From NCBI GenBank assembly GCA_907164885.2, contig OU015490.1:231671741-231735740 (forward strand): DNA of 64,000 nt, given 5' to 3'. Below, piece by piece: positions 25,260 to 35,390 of the stretch. The translations under genes were made by a program, and so were the position numbers. Every line of letters starts with the position of its first letter. Position 1 is the stretch's first letter. The notes beneath the pieces are model-generated. The model saw nothing but the letters and a program-made list of their open reading frames with translations. It was not told the DNA's origin and searched no databases. This DNA comes from Dolomedes plantarius (Eukaryota; Arthropoda; Arachnida; Araneae; Dolomedidae).

Positions 25260-27388
25260 CCTAAACATCTTTAAAAATTCCTGAGTCTAAATGTCATTTT
25301 TTAAAACTTTTAAATTGCCGAAATTTTCAGGGAAATTTTTTTTATTTAAGTTTTCCTCGAAAATATTACATGCCTCCAAAAAAATCCCCAGCGTTGTTAC
25401 ATATGTTTTTTATTCTGTAAAGTTGTGAGTAAAAAATATTATAATAAATTTTATAGTTTAAGTTGCTATGGAAATTGATAAACGTGATAACCTCAAAGTT
25501 AAAATATAACCTTTTATCATATATCCCTATTTTAATTTCTCTATTTTGAATTTGAATTTTTAAATCCAGATAAGTCGCACAAAGATTATTATCTTTAGTC
25601 CGGTTTAAAGTTAGTTCCTTTGGGTAGATTTGATTAAGAAATTCCAAATCGTTGCAGTTAAAAATTATGAGGTCATCAATATACCTGAATCCGGTAACCT
25701 TATTTCAGTTAAGAAATTTAGTTTCGTAGAAATGTAAGAATATGTTTGCAAGTGTGCTGGAAAACCTATTTCCCATAGGTATACCCTTTATCTGTTTAAA
25801 GAAACTCAAGCCATTAAAGAGGTAGTTTTCAAAAATATTAAATTTACATAAATCAATCCAGTCACATTTTAAGATTAAAGTACTATCCAGATAAGCATCA
25901 TACATTTCTGAACAGATATTCATTAAATTATCATGCGGAATACTGGTAAACAGGTTTTCAAAATCAAACGTGTGTATGCTATCTATATTCTTATTCTTTA
26001 AAAAATGTAGAACATCCTGGTTATTATTTATAATAAAGCTATTTTCGGTAACCTTGATTTTATTTAGAATGATTTTTAAATAGCTAAAGAACATTTTACT
26101 GAACAAAGTGTTATAACAATATGTACTACATGTAACAAACCTAAATTTTGTAGGTACTTTATGGAATTTAATAGTAGGAAACAGGTAAGGGTATTTTAGG
26201 CTAAAATACTATTATCTATTTCTTTTTTGGTAAGGTTAATTTTTGATAGGTATTATTTGAGTTGTATTCCCTAGAAATTAACTGCTTAAAATATTATTTA
26301 CACATAAAACCAAAGTTATTGGCAGCCTTATCCACAACCGTAATAATAAACTTATTTTTTAACCCTTTAATTTTACTGAAAAGATCTTTGTTTAGAAAGA
26401 AACCCCTCTTTCTTGTCTTTTACACCATACTTTTCATAATTCCTCTTTATATCCTGTAAAATATGTATCTTCCACTCCATAAAAGCTTCAATAGCCCAAT
26501 TGTACCTCCTTGATAATTTTACTATAAAATAATCCAAGTCTTTAGAGATAGAACTTATAATTTGCTTTAAATTTACCTTATTTCTTACCCTAAATTTTGA
26601 GCCCTTGCTTAAGAGTTCCCTCAACCTAACATCTTTAACAATATTAAGATCTGCAGTTACAATATGTCCCAAAGCTGGATTAACAAAGTTTTTAAACTCT
26701 TCAGTATGACAATTACAATCAGCATTAGAAATTTTGCCTAAGTTATGACTATAAAAGTTGTAGTTACAGATTAGGTCCCTTAACGTTTTTTGATACTTAA
26801 AAGCGATAGCGATTTTCCCACAATCCTTGGTTGGCAGTAATTTAGAATTACTCTGTACAATAGTAGGTAGTTTTAAATGTTCGAAATCTTTATCTAGAAA
26901 TTTATAGTACAGTACTCTACCCCTACATTCCTCCCCCTCTTATCATTCAAATTAGTGAGGTAAAGCTTGTATTTAATAAAATCTAAAATTATTAGTTTTG
27001 TAAACCTCGAAACAAATTTAATTGAAGATAAGTTATGTTTAATTAACCACCTTAAACCAGAATTTTTTTTGGTTGAACAAATAATGTTTAATTATTTTAA
27101 TGTTCTTAAAGTCAATAAATAAATTACAAATATTTTGCAGATCATCCAGTTTCAATTTCGTTTTTAAACTATTGCTACCTTTTCCTCTTTTGCTATAATT
27201 TTTTATATTTATAACTTTTCTATAATTAGAATGTTTATAATTAAACCGATCAATAACTATGAATTTTTTATAAACGCAGTTAGTATCCAAATCCACCGGC
27301 CCTTCCCCGTTAAGTTTACTGTTTAAACCATACGGAAATATTGTTTTAAGCTTACAAATATATAAATTTTCAAAATCCAGCCTTTTGT
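25260..27388 (-). pseudogene. Penelope-like element: linker and reverse transcriptase
   Basis: Continues the element whose nuclease is at 31734-32130. In minus-strand order: RLDFENLYICKLKTIFPYGLN (27375-27310), the conserved end of a GIY-YIG region; a linker with KLLPTKDCGKIAIAFK (~26850) and CNCHTEEFKNFV (~26710); GHIVTADLNIVKDVRLRELL (26665); VDKAANNFGFMC (~26330), which interacts with nucleotide in related RTs; RT motif A TFDFENLFTSIPHDNL (~25960); QIKGIPMGNRF (~25790); motif C YIDD at 25683-25672; then QIYPKELTLN and IYDKRLYFNFEV. The order matches Penelope-type RTs of invertebrates. At least one frameshift and several stops, including TGA at 25707-25705 just before YIDD, break it. Catalytic Asp residues are retained. 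Two insertions separate it from its nuclease. Confidence 0.82.
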
Positions 27389-27769
27389 TTAACCTTCTTA
27401 GGGTGTTCGGGTCTTTTTTGACCCACAACAAATTTATTTCGCATGAATTTATTACAATTTGGGGAATTTTTCAAAAATATATTGTGACTTCTTTTTATAG
27501 TCATAGTAAATATTCAGCTATGTGAAATTATTTTTTCAGACGGTAGTTTTTTAACAATAAAAATTGTAACCCATAAGTCGTTCGGGTCAATTTTGACCCA
27601 TGTGGAATTTTCAGAGCATAGCAGCATGAGCACCGTAATTTTTAATATATTATTCAATTATTGCTGTGAGACAATGCAGTAATGCTTTCGTTCTTCTCCA
27701 TTATATATTTTTTTGTGTCCTTTCGGCACAATAGATGACACTAATAGTACTGTACTGTCCTTAGCAGTT

Positions 27770-28632
27770 CCTACTTTCTGTAACCGGTATTTGCTTCTTG
27801 AGCTTTACTTTCCACTCTTGTAGAGTGTGAAAAGGGGCGTTGTAAAGCGAAAGATGGTAAAATCAAATGGAAATCTGAACCCCAAGCTTCATGTCGTAGG
27901 CGGGAGGCTGAAAATATTGTGAACATGACTCCAGGGCCCACGAGATACGCCACGTCTAGAATGGAACACGAATACTCTGCATTTATGTAGTTTTTTTTCC
28001 TCCAGCAATTGTGAATATCATACTAAAAAATTGTAACGTCGAAGTAAAAAAGGTGTTCGGTAACAGTTGGAAGAATTTGAATAACGTTGACTTGGAAGCA
28101 GTTATTGACTTGTTGCTGCTGTCTGGGGTATATAAATCTCGTAAACAGTCTACAGAAAATCTGTGGGATGCCACAACGGGATAGGATATCTTCAGGGCAA
28201 CTATGTCCTTAGAAAAATTCAAAATGATATCAGATTATTCGATATGACGGCAAGCACACCCAACCAAGAAGACGGGAAACCGACAAATTTGCAGCCATAC
28301 GAGAACTTTGGGACAAGTGGGGGGAAGTTTTCCCTATGTTGTACAACCCTGAAATGTACGCTACTGTAGATGAACAACTGGTAGCTTTCCGAGGAAAGTG
28401 CCCCTTCCGCCAGTACATGTCCAGCAAACCAGACATGTACGGCATAAAATTTTGGGTACTTTGTGACAATGCTACCAATTATGTCTGGAACATACAGCCC
28501 TATAGCCAGTAAAAAGGCAAGTACGCAGTCCTCCAGAGTAATCTTCACCGTCACAGAAAGATAGCAGATACAGACACAAAGAAACCTCAATCATTCTAGA
28601 TTACAACAGCGCCAAAGGGGGACTAGACTTAA
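27770..28632 (+). pseudogene. piggyBac transposase, first part
   Basis: Plus-strand fragments in several frames: KDGKIKWKSEPQAS and GPTRYATSRMEHE (N-terminal region), a decayed stretch with several stops, then an open block TDKFAAIRELWDKWGEVFPM, LYNPEMYATVDEQLVAFRGK and YGIKFWVLCDNATNYVWN. The Asp of TVDEQL fits the first catalytic Asp of piggyBac. After QPYSQ the sequence jumps to LDYNSAKGGLDLI, so about 100-150 residues of the catalytic core (including the second Asp) are deleted. The mariner follows. Confidence 0.85.
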
Positions 28633-28634
28633 TA

Positions 28635-29937
28635 CAGAGGCTGTTCACACATTTTTTAGACGACGTATATTATATTCACAAAACTAAATTACATAAAATT
28701 GTTGTGTTTTAAATGTTCTATTTGACATCCCTTATTCTGAACTATCTTTCGACACCACAATTTCCAGGATAATAATGCCTTTTGAAGTGTCAGAAGAGGT
28801 ATTCTATCCCATTCCTCCTGAACAGCTTTCCAGAATCCTGTAAGGGTTTTGGGATGACGTTTGGATAATGCAGATTTTAAAAGTCCGAAAGCACAAAAAT
28901 CCATAGGTGATACATAGGGAGATTTATTAGGGATATCAGTGAAGGGTATGGCCTTGATACCAGTTTTTTGTTCCATTTCTTTTAGGAAATTTACAGTGGA
29001 TTTTCATGTGACTGCTAGCTTTGTCCTGATGGAGTCTCACAGATTGATGGCACTGTGGGTAAAGCGATGGTATTTCATTCAGGAAAATTGGCGATAAAAT
29101 ATGTTCCTGATAGTACTTGGAGTTAATCTTGACATTTTCCCCCACTCTCTTTATTTTTAACTTGCCATTATAAGAAAAACCGGCAACAATCATGAATCCC
29201 TTAGAAAAACTTACTTTCGATTCTTTGAACCATGTTCGATTCTTTGAACCATTTTTCTCCCCTTTTATGATAATAAATGGCTCTTTTTTATTGCAATCAT
29301 TTAAATACACCCATGATTCATCTATTGTGACAATTGTTTTCCATTTTTCTTTGGATAAGTGTTTCTCATATAGAATTCTGCAGCGTGTCCTGCGTTCAGC
29401 GATATGATTTGGAAGAAGATTATGCATATTGCGTTTTTTTCGCTTTCTTAAGACTTAAATCAACGTTTATCATTTTGTTTACAGTGGAAACCGAGCATTT
29501 TAATGATTTTGCAACTGTCCTTTGACTAGGGGGATTTTTTTTTAATATTAAACAACGTACCTTTGCAATAGTCGAAGTTGTCCGTTTTTTCCTTGGACAC
29601 TTGTTTGGAATTTTTGTCCCACCTGAGGCTCCAATTTGACGTTTTTTTTTCCTTTCTTGTTGACGATATTACCTATCGACGCTTTAGATATCACAAAACC
29701 ATGACTATCACAAATGGATAACGGAGTATGCATATTTCTCTTCGGAAAGAGCATAAATGTAGCCTTCGAACCACTGCTTTGTTAAAAACGCCATTTTGAA
29801 TAAAAACAAAACTTTCAAGCCGCAGACGATAATTTTGACTTTTAAAAACATAGTACAATTGCAATTATTTCTTTTGCAGCAAACGATTTTTTATTACCGC
29901 TTACCAAAATCGTCTAAAAATGTGCGAACAGCGTCTG
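28635..29937 (-). mobile_element. Mariner element with long D-D spacing (rosa/DD41D-like), inactive
   Basis: 1303 bp with TA on both sides (28633-28634, 29938-29939) and matching inverted ends: CAGAGGCTGTTCACACATTT on the left and CAGACGCTGTTCGCACATTT on the right in reverse complement. It is inserted in the piggyBac transposase. It carries one broken transposase on the minus strand. Confidence 0.9.
28689..29760 (-). pseudogene. Mariner transposase pseudogene
   Basis: N-terminal DNA-binding remnant at 29754-29548 (KNVKLEPQVGQKF, SVQGKNGQLRLLQRYV, the region where a GRPR-like linker is expected). The catalytic part at 29427-28936 has the first Asp in TIDESWVYLND and the second in HQDKASSHMK. 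After a frameshift near 28980 the third Asp is in VSPMDFCAFGLLK (28976-28689). About 40-41 residues separate the second and third Asp, closer to the rosa (DD41D) group than to Mos1 (DD34D). The frameshift leaves the exact number uncertain by one. Confidence 0.82.
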
Positions 29938-29939
29938 TA

Positions 29940-30440
29940 GTGGGAGAGACAGGAGGAGGTGTAGTAGACAGGAGTAGTGGGAGGCTAGTCTATCTAGACT
30001 AGCCTCCCACTATTCCTGTCGGAGAAAGACCAATAGAAGGTCCATCGTAGTTTTTTCCAACATCCTAGACATTTCCGAGTATAAAGCAGTATTATTTATC
30101 AAGATCAACCCAGAATGGAAGATGAACTCATTTCACAAAAGGAGAATCCTTATTGAGAAGCTTGGCATAACTTTGGTTACCCACCACATCGAAGGAAGAA
30201 AACATCTGCGAAGAGCAAGGGCTGCCCGAATATTTGTTATGAGTATTCGAAACACAGGACAACCTGAACCCCAATATGAAGAATCCGGAAATGTAGCATC
30301 TACTGGCAAAAGGGGAAGATGTCGCTTATGAACACAGACTGAAAACAAAAGTCCTTTGAGGTGTTTCAAAGGTACTTGCAAGTATACTTGTAAGAAACAT
30401 TACATTCAAGTGTGTTAAAACTGTATATAAACGGAACAAC
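29940..30440 (+). pseudogene. piggyBac transposase, C-terminal part
   Basis: Continues beyond the mariner. After a palindromic disturbance (29967-30020) it reads YRRKTNRRSIVVFSNILD, FIKINPEWKMNSFHKR, LVTHHIEGRKHLRRA and finally a Cys-rich tail CTQTENKSPLRCFKGTCKYT. The last matches the zinc-binding C-terminal domain of piggyBac transposases. A TGA falls just where the first Cys of the tail region starts (after GRCRL). Confidence 0.83.
29967..30020. repeat. Near-perfect 25-bp palindrome inside piggyBac
   Basis: GACAGGAGTAGTGGGAGGCT (29967 onward) is reverse-complemented after a 4-base centre at 29992-29995; the arms are 25 bp with a single mismatch. The sequence immediately left (29945-29966) is also a degenerate direct repeat of part of the arm (GACAGGAGG..GTAG). 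It is absent from normal piggyBac coding sequence. Confidence 0.92.
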
Positions 30441-30441
30441 T

Positions 30442-30925
30442 TATAGGCTAACGAATTTACAAATTTTCTATGACTTTCCTTCAATGATTGTTCAAATGTC
30501 CAAAATTGTATTGTTGGATGTAAGCTAAATATTTCATAAATATTTCGTTAATGTATAATTTTACTTTAGAAAATAAACAAATAATAACATATATATTCAG
30601 GTGCGAACTTTCTTGTTTTATCAAACGAATGTTAAAAAATATATGTAATAAATACAGGAAAAGTCCGTGCTACATTGTATTGTATGTGAAAGTTTACAGT
30701 GGTTTTCAGGGGTGAAGGATTGAATTACAGCATTTTTATTTTATAAATACAGAGTGGTTCATTAAATTCAAGCTTCCTTATAGTTATGAAAACTGACCTG
30801 TAAAACAATGTTAAATGATATACAAATACATAAAAGTGTAGATAAAATGATAACTAAATAAATAGTTAAATTACTAATATAAATAAAATCTGACTATAAT
30901 ACAACAACATTGAATATTACGCCTT
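30442..30925. other. 3' non-coding part of piggyBac
   Basis: AT-rich DNA between the transposase tail and the right subterminal palindrome. Nothing else recognised. Confidence 0.6.
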
Positions 30926-30987
30926 GGGTCATTTTTGACCCGAACACATTAGGTGTATGCTACATTGCAACAACGCAAGAAGGTTAA

Positions 30988-31064
30988 ATCATTAATCTAA
31001 TCAATAATATATGTCGTAACGCTTTCAACGCTTTCAATAACCTAATAAATACTGCTAGTAATCT
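30988..31064 (-). pseudogene. Penelope-like element fragment next to the piggyBac site
   Basis: If the piggyBac is removed and one TTAA kept, minus-strand INDL on this side runs in frame into NKRLDFENLY on the other, consistent with one coding sequence split by the insertion. A TTGAAAGCG unit is repeated twice here. Confidence 0.5.
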
Positions 31065-31733
31065 ACTCAACATTTTGTTAATAATTCATAGTTTTCATAC
31101 AGCCACTCAACGAAATTAGGGACAGTTCCTTCTTGTTTTCTAATCTAATATATTTTCCTCAGACAGTTGGGAATAATACGCAAAGAGCACCCCTTTTTGC
31201 TCAATTTTCGCTGTCTCTGCTTTATAGTACATTCTTCTGTAATCCCCCAAAAAGGGGTTGCCTAACGCTTGGCGAAAAGATTCTCCATTTATCTCCTTCC
31301 CCTCGTAGAACACACAAAATAACCCTTTGTATTATAGCTTTGGCGGAGTCTGCTGGCGACCGCTGGGTCGCCAAGTTCCAGATGCTTTTTCGCTGCAGGT
31401 CACGTGACTGGAACAGCTCAGGGAGCGAATTTCGAATGAGAATAACAAATCTGGCCTGGCCACCGGTTCAAGAAGATGCGTTTTCCATCACAAACTATCT
31501 CCGACTTACAGGCCGAAAGCGGTCCGGCGAAGATCGGAGTTTTCCATCCCGGCCTCCTGACTCTCTATTGTTGATATGCTGATCTCAACGATGTAACTTT
31601 ATGTAAAAACGGCACTAAGCCACCGGCCCTGAGCCTCACCCATCTAGTTTAATTTAAAATAAATTATGAAGTCTTCTAAATGATTAGACTTGTGTCTGTC
31701 ACCCCTTTCATTCTTATTTTTCAGAAGAACCAG
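31065..31733. other. Unassigned GC-richer insertion within the Penelope-like element
   Basis: About 670 bp separating the nuclease from the rest of the Penelope-like element. It is clearly richer in G and C than its surroundings (GACCGCTGGGTCGCC, GGTCACGTGACTGG, CCGAAAGCGGTCCGGC) and has an AATAAA near 31662. A solo LTR or a non-autonomous insertion fits the position, but I could not settle ends or target duplication. The 149-codon frame at 31133-31582 resembles nothing I know. Confidence 0.4.
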
Positions 31734-32130
31734 CTACCATGTCATCTTAATATTTTTAACTCCACATCTTTTTTTAACTGCCACAATATATAATTTAGCA
31801 TGCTCGAAGTTGTGTACTTGAAAGTGTAGAAGTTCATAATCAAAAGAAGTTTCGTCTTTAAAATTTTTGATTCTAGATCTATGGTTATTAACCCTTTTAT
31901 TAAATTCAGTCCCCCTTTGCCCAATGTTGCATAAATTGCACTCTTGACACTCTATAATGTAAATTAATCCCTTACACTTACAAAATAAGTTACCGGAACC
32001 AACCCCCACTTGACTATTGTTCGCCATAGGGCACGTAAGACACCTTTTATCTTTACATTTTGCATAATTTTTTATTTGTATAATATCACATTCGGAGTTA
32101 AAAGACGCTGTTCATGAAATGCGTCAAATT
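31734..32130 (-). pseudogene. Penelope-like element: GIY-YIG endonuclease
   Basis: Minus-strand frame with a Cys motif CKDKRCLTCP (~32060), then LIYIIECQECNLCNIGQRG and FNKRVNNHRSRI. This matches the GIY-YIG nuclease of Penelope-like elements: first strand I-Y-I, second strand normally YIG (NIG here), then the Arg helix (R-x-N-x-H). The nuclease nicks target DNA to prime reverse transcription. It lies upstream of the RT in the element's own direction. The Tyr-to-Asn change at YIG would probably weaken activity. An ATG exists at 32027 but the Cys motif lies before it, so the true start is further upstream. Confidence 0.78.
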
Positions 32131-33365
32131 ACTAAGCATAACATCAGTGGATAACAAAGTTTTCAATATAAACCTTTTATATAACAGTACAAAAACATAA
32201 AATTATCTAATGTTATTTCAGAAAAAGGTAATTCCCGTATCTTAACGATAATACTTAATTCAACGTTATTTCTAAAGTCGGAATAGACAAGTACAGGGAC
32301 TGAAAAATAAATCTCCGCTAAGTATCCAATTTGCAAAATTGATGCATTAGAGCCCCTTTAAAAGAACAATAAACAACCGTGTTGTTATAATGGTAATAAC
32401 ACAAGATAACAAAATACAGTCACGATATATTTTCCTGCAGACAACTGAATCCAATAAATGAATGACAAAGCTTTGTTATGTGCAAAGTGAGAAGCTGCAC
32501 TTCCCTTTACCATTACCTAAATTGTAGAGATAAAAGTATTTCTCCATAATATGAAATTCAGCAGAAGCTTAGGACGTAATGCAAGCTAAGCAAACAGAAT
32601 ACACTTCGATTATCGTTTCTTTAAAGCGACAATATTTGAGCTTTTTAATGTTTTTCTGATCTACGAAAAAGGGTTTTCAGTTCGAATGAGTTAAAGAATC
32701 TATTTATACATTTATTATTACAAGTCCAGTGGGAGTTAAATTATTATTAAGCCTTTTAAGAATTATTCAAACCAATAGTTCTACAAATTTATTCAATTAG
32801 ATTTAGCAAGTATTACGTATTATTTTATTGTGTTCATTACAATATGGTAACCCCATTTAAGGTAATTATTGTTTGATTTACGGTTTCAATATATATTCGG
32901 AAAAGTTTTATTGTATTACTTTAAACTTTACTATTTTATCATGTAATATGCATAAACGAACAAACCTTAATGAATGCGTTAGTGGATTTTCCTATACTAA
33001 ATACGAATACCTCTACTAATTGGTATTCCTCTACTAAATACCAATACCTCTACGAATTGGTTGACGAAGATTATAAACTAATTATAACTTGTTTAATTAT
33101 ATTTACTTGATAATTATCTTATTTAACTAATTATAACTTATTTTTTAAAAAATCTGCAAAATTTTCCCTAATTTTAATAATCATAAGCTTATTAATGAAT
33201 ATTAATTGGAATAACTTTTCTAGCGGAAAATGAATTCATCAATCATATCTTCAAACTGAGGAAGTAGTCAAAGTTTTCTGCAAAATAAGCCTTTAATTTC
33301 AGATACCATGCTTAAGATGTTTCTTTATAGTGATAGGTTAAATAAAGGGGCTTTAAGTTGTAGGC
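32131..33365. other. AT-rich DNA, possibly 5' end of the Penelope-like element
   Basis: No gene recognised. Near 33000-33060 TACCAATACCTCTAC-type units repeat. The left limit of the Penelope-like element probably falls in the first few hundred bases. Confidence 0.4.
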
Positions 33366-33439
33366 TTAAGGCTCATTTGTACTAACCCTATTGGATTTGC
33401 TCACCTCAGTGTTAACCTATGAAGAAAATTTTTGTATTA

Positions 33440-34633
33440 CAGTCAAACCTGTTTTTGTGCGGTAGATAGGAACCGCACAAAAAAATTCAGAACTTCATAA
33501 ATAGCTGCAACAAATAATTTTTCAAAATATATTAAAGAAAAAATTATGCGGTATAGAGGGACCACATAAAAAAAGTCTCACTTAAAAAATATGTCAAAGC
33601 TTTAGGAAATAGAGAAAAAGTGCTTTCCAAACAGAATAAATAATTAAATTACACATGGGCACGTTTTAAAAAATTCTGATTTCTCATTTTAAACATGGAG
33701 AATCTATATATATATAAAACGCATAGGTATGCGGCACAAAAACCGACGATATTTCTACACTCAGAATGGCAACGGATGCAACTACCAGATGTAAACATTA
33801 TCGGCCGCCCGCAGTTTGCAACCGCGTGTCAACATGGGTTTACGCACAGGAATGCTCGAAAACGAGTAGTAAGATCAGTGAAAATTGGGAACAGTCTCAA
33901 GAAAGAAAGTGAAGAAGAAATAATTCATTAAGAGAGATGCGGGAAAGATAGAACATAAATGATCGCGAGGTTAGGCTTAACTGTCACCGGCATAGAAACC
34001 GACAGCCAGTAATAGTTAATTTTCTACATTTTTTTCAGTGCTTGCTGAATTTTTACTCCATTTTATAAGTGAAGAAATTTTTCCAACAATTTATTATTTG
34101 ATGTAATGATAAAGTGTAGATATCTTAATTTTGAAAAATTGTGCATACAGAAAGGGATGTAATTTATAAAATCATTGGTATTAAGTTTCTCAGTATTATC
34201 TTCAACTCTGTTAAAAAAAAATGGAAATTCATATTTTTTAATCACGATGTTTTAGAATCAGCCTTATAAGAATACCACTTAACAACGTATATTTATGATG
34301 ACAGGTAATGGCAACATTCCTTACATATGTTACTTTCAATTGAGTTGTTTTGCAAAAGAAAATATAATCTAACAACGACCATGCTGGTCGCACAGCGGCT
34401 AGTAGGTATGAAAATGGCTGCAATATGTACAATGTACATACACTCTGATAGAAAAAAAAGTGATGCAAACACCATTGAGATTGACCTAACCTCTCGGTGA
34501 ACTTAGATACGGCGAACAGAACATTGATACATATCCATATACCTCATAAAAAAATCGCACGAAACAATTCGTACAAAACAAATAGCATAAAAAAATCGCA
34601 TAAAAAAAGACCGCACAAAAACAGGTTTGACTG
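33440..34633. mobile_element. TA-flanked MITE containing a Helitron
   Basis: Perfect 24-bp inverted ends starting CAGTCAAACCTGTTTTTGTG, with TA on each side (33438-33439, 34634-34635). It is 1194 bp in all, 494 bp without the Helitron. It has no coding capacity. Ends starting CAGTCAAAC resemble pogo/Tigger-type elements, as does the MITE at 58727-59057. Confidence 0.9.
33703..34402 (+). mobile_element. Non-autonomous Helitron (700 bp)
   Basis: Starts A|TCTATATATATAAAACGCAT at 33703. Ends with the hairpin CGACCATGCTGGTCG, then CACAGCGGCTAG at 34402, followed by T: 5' TC, 3' hairpin about 12 bases from a CTAG end, insertion between A and T. The interior differs from the Helitrons at 15844 and 61579, so this is a separate family. 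The 78-codon frame at 33695 is not a Helitron protein. Confidence 0.88.
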
Positions 34634-34989
34634 TACATACAGCTACATAAATGCTGATAATGCAATAAAAATAGCATTTTCAGATATCCTGAAGTTTTCT
34701 GCACCTTGCAACAGAATTCATTTTATAAATTTCGTACAACAAAGGAATTCTTAAGCGTTTAAAAAACATTATACCAGATTTTTTCCCCAAATAATTAAAA
34801 TTTTAAAATATTATTTGCATTTAAAAAAACGAAAAATGCCCCACGGTGCAAATTTTCTGTCTCTATTATGGAGAACAATTATTTGAAAGAAAATCTTTAA
34901 ATCCAAGTCCGCAATCCTTGGACAAATTTTCTACATAGGTTAACATCGAGGTGAGCGAATCCAATAACTTTATTACACATCAGCTTTAA

Positions 34990-35382
34990 GAGTTTTCTTA
35001 CAATAATGTTTTTTTTTAAACGGAATTATGCAAGCTAAAAAACGGAGGAATATCCATTATTAATTTTCCTAAAATGACAATCTCTAAATTTGCAAAAGCA
35101 ATGATTCCCGACCTTTTTACAGAACACTGTAACTGTCAGACCCGCACCTACGACTGGTGACTGACGAGGATTGAACAGAATCCAGTCCAAACAATAACAG
35201 ACATGGATTACTCACGCGCCACTTCCCGATTGTAGGCCGTACAGGCAAGAAAATCAGCTCTATGTACTTATTATTATTGAAGCCTTCTGCGTTCCACTTC
35301 AAATGCTCTTGCGTACCGCCGGTAGGAAAACACGGTGCTTAAGTATTTTCTCATCAGTGCAAAAATGGATTTTCGCGCAGTT
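34990..35382. other. Unassigned DNA
   Basis: Nothing recognised. 35110-35260 is less AT-rich but shows no conserved motif. Confidence 0.4.
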
Positions 35383-35390
35383 ATGTACAC

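Larger units (their letters stand above)
27393..30983 (+). mobile_element. piggyBac-family transposon, inactive, interrupted by a mariner
   Basis: Flanked by TTAA on both sides (27389-27392 and 30984-30987), the piggyBac target. The ends mirror each other: CCTTCTTAGGGTGTTCGGG on the left, and in reverse complement CCTTCTTGCG..., then GTGTTCGGGTC a little further in. It carries plus-strand transposase fragments on either side of a 1.3-kb mariner. The palindrome GGGTCnnTTTTGACCC occurs at 27409-27424, 27584-27599 and 30926-30941, close to the ends, and may be the transposase binding site. It sits inside the Penelope-like element. Confidence 0.9.
33370..34985 (+). mobile_element. TTAA-flanked MITE, copy 1, carrying nested insertions
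   Basis: TTAA at 33366-33369 and 34986-34989. Inverted ends of about 55 bp: GTACTAACCCTATTGGATTT, then CTCACCTCAGTGTTAACCTATG on the left; mirrored on the right (CATAGGTTAACATCGAGGTG, then GAATCCAATAA). Length 1616 bp; subtracting the 1194-bp inner element and one duplicated TA leaves 420 bp, exactly the length of the uninterrupted copy at 49389-49808. TTAA target and non-coding body fit a piggyBac- or Kolobok-mobilised MITE. Confidence 0.9.

Noticed and set aside
28163..28590. Minus-strand 82-123 codon frames in piggyBac
   Set aside because: piggyBac motifs read on the plus strand; these are shadows.
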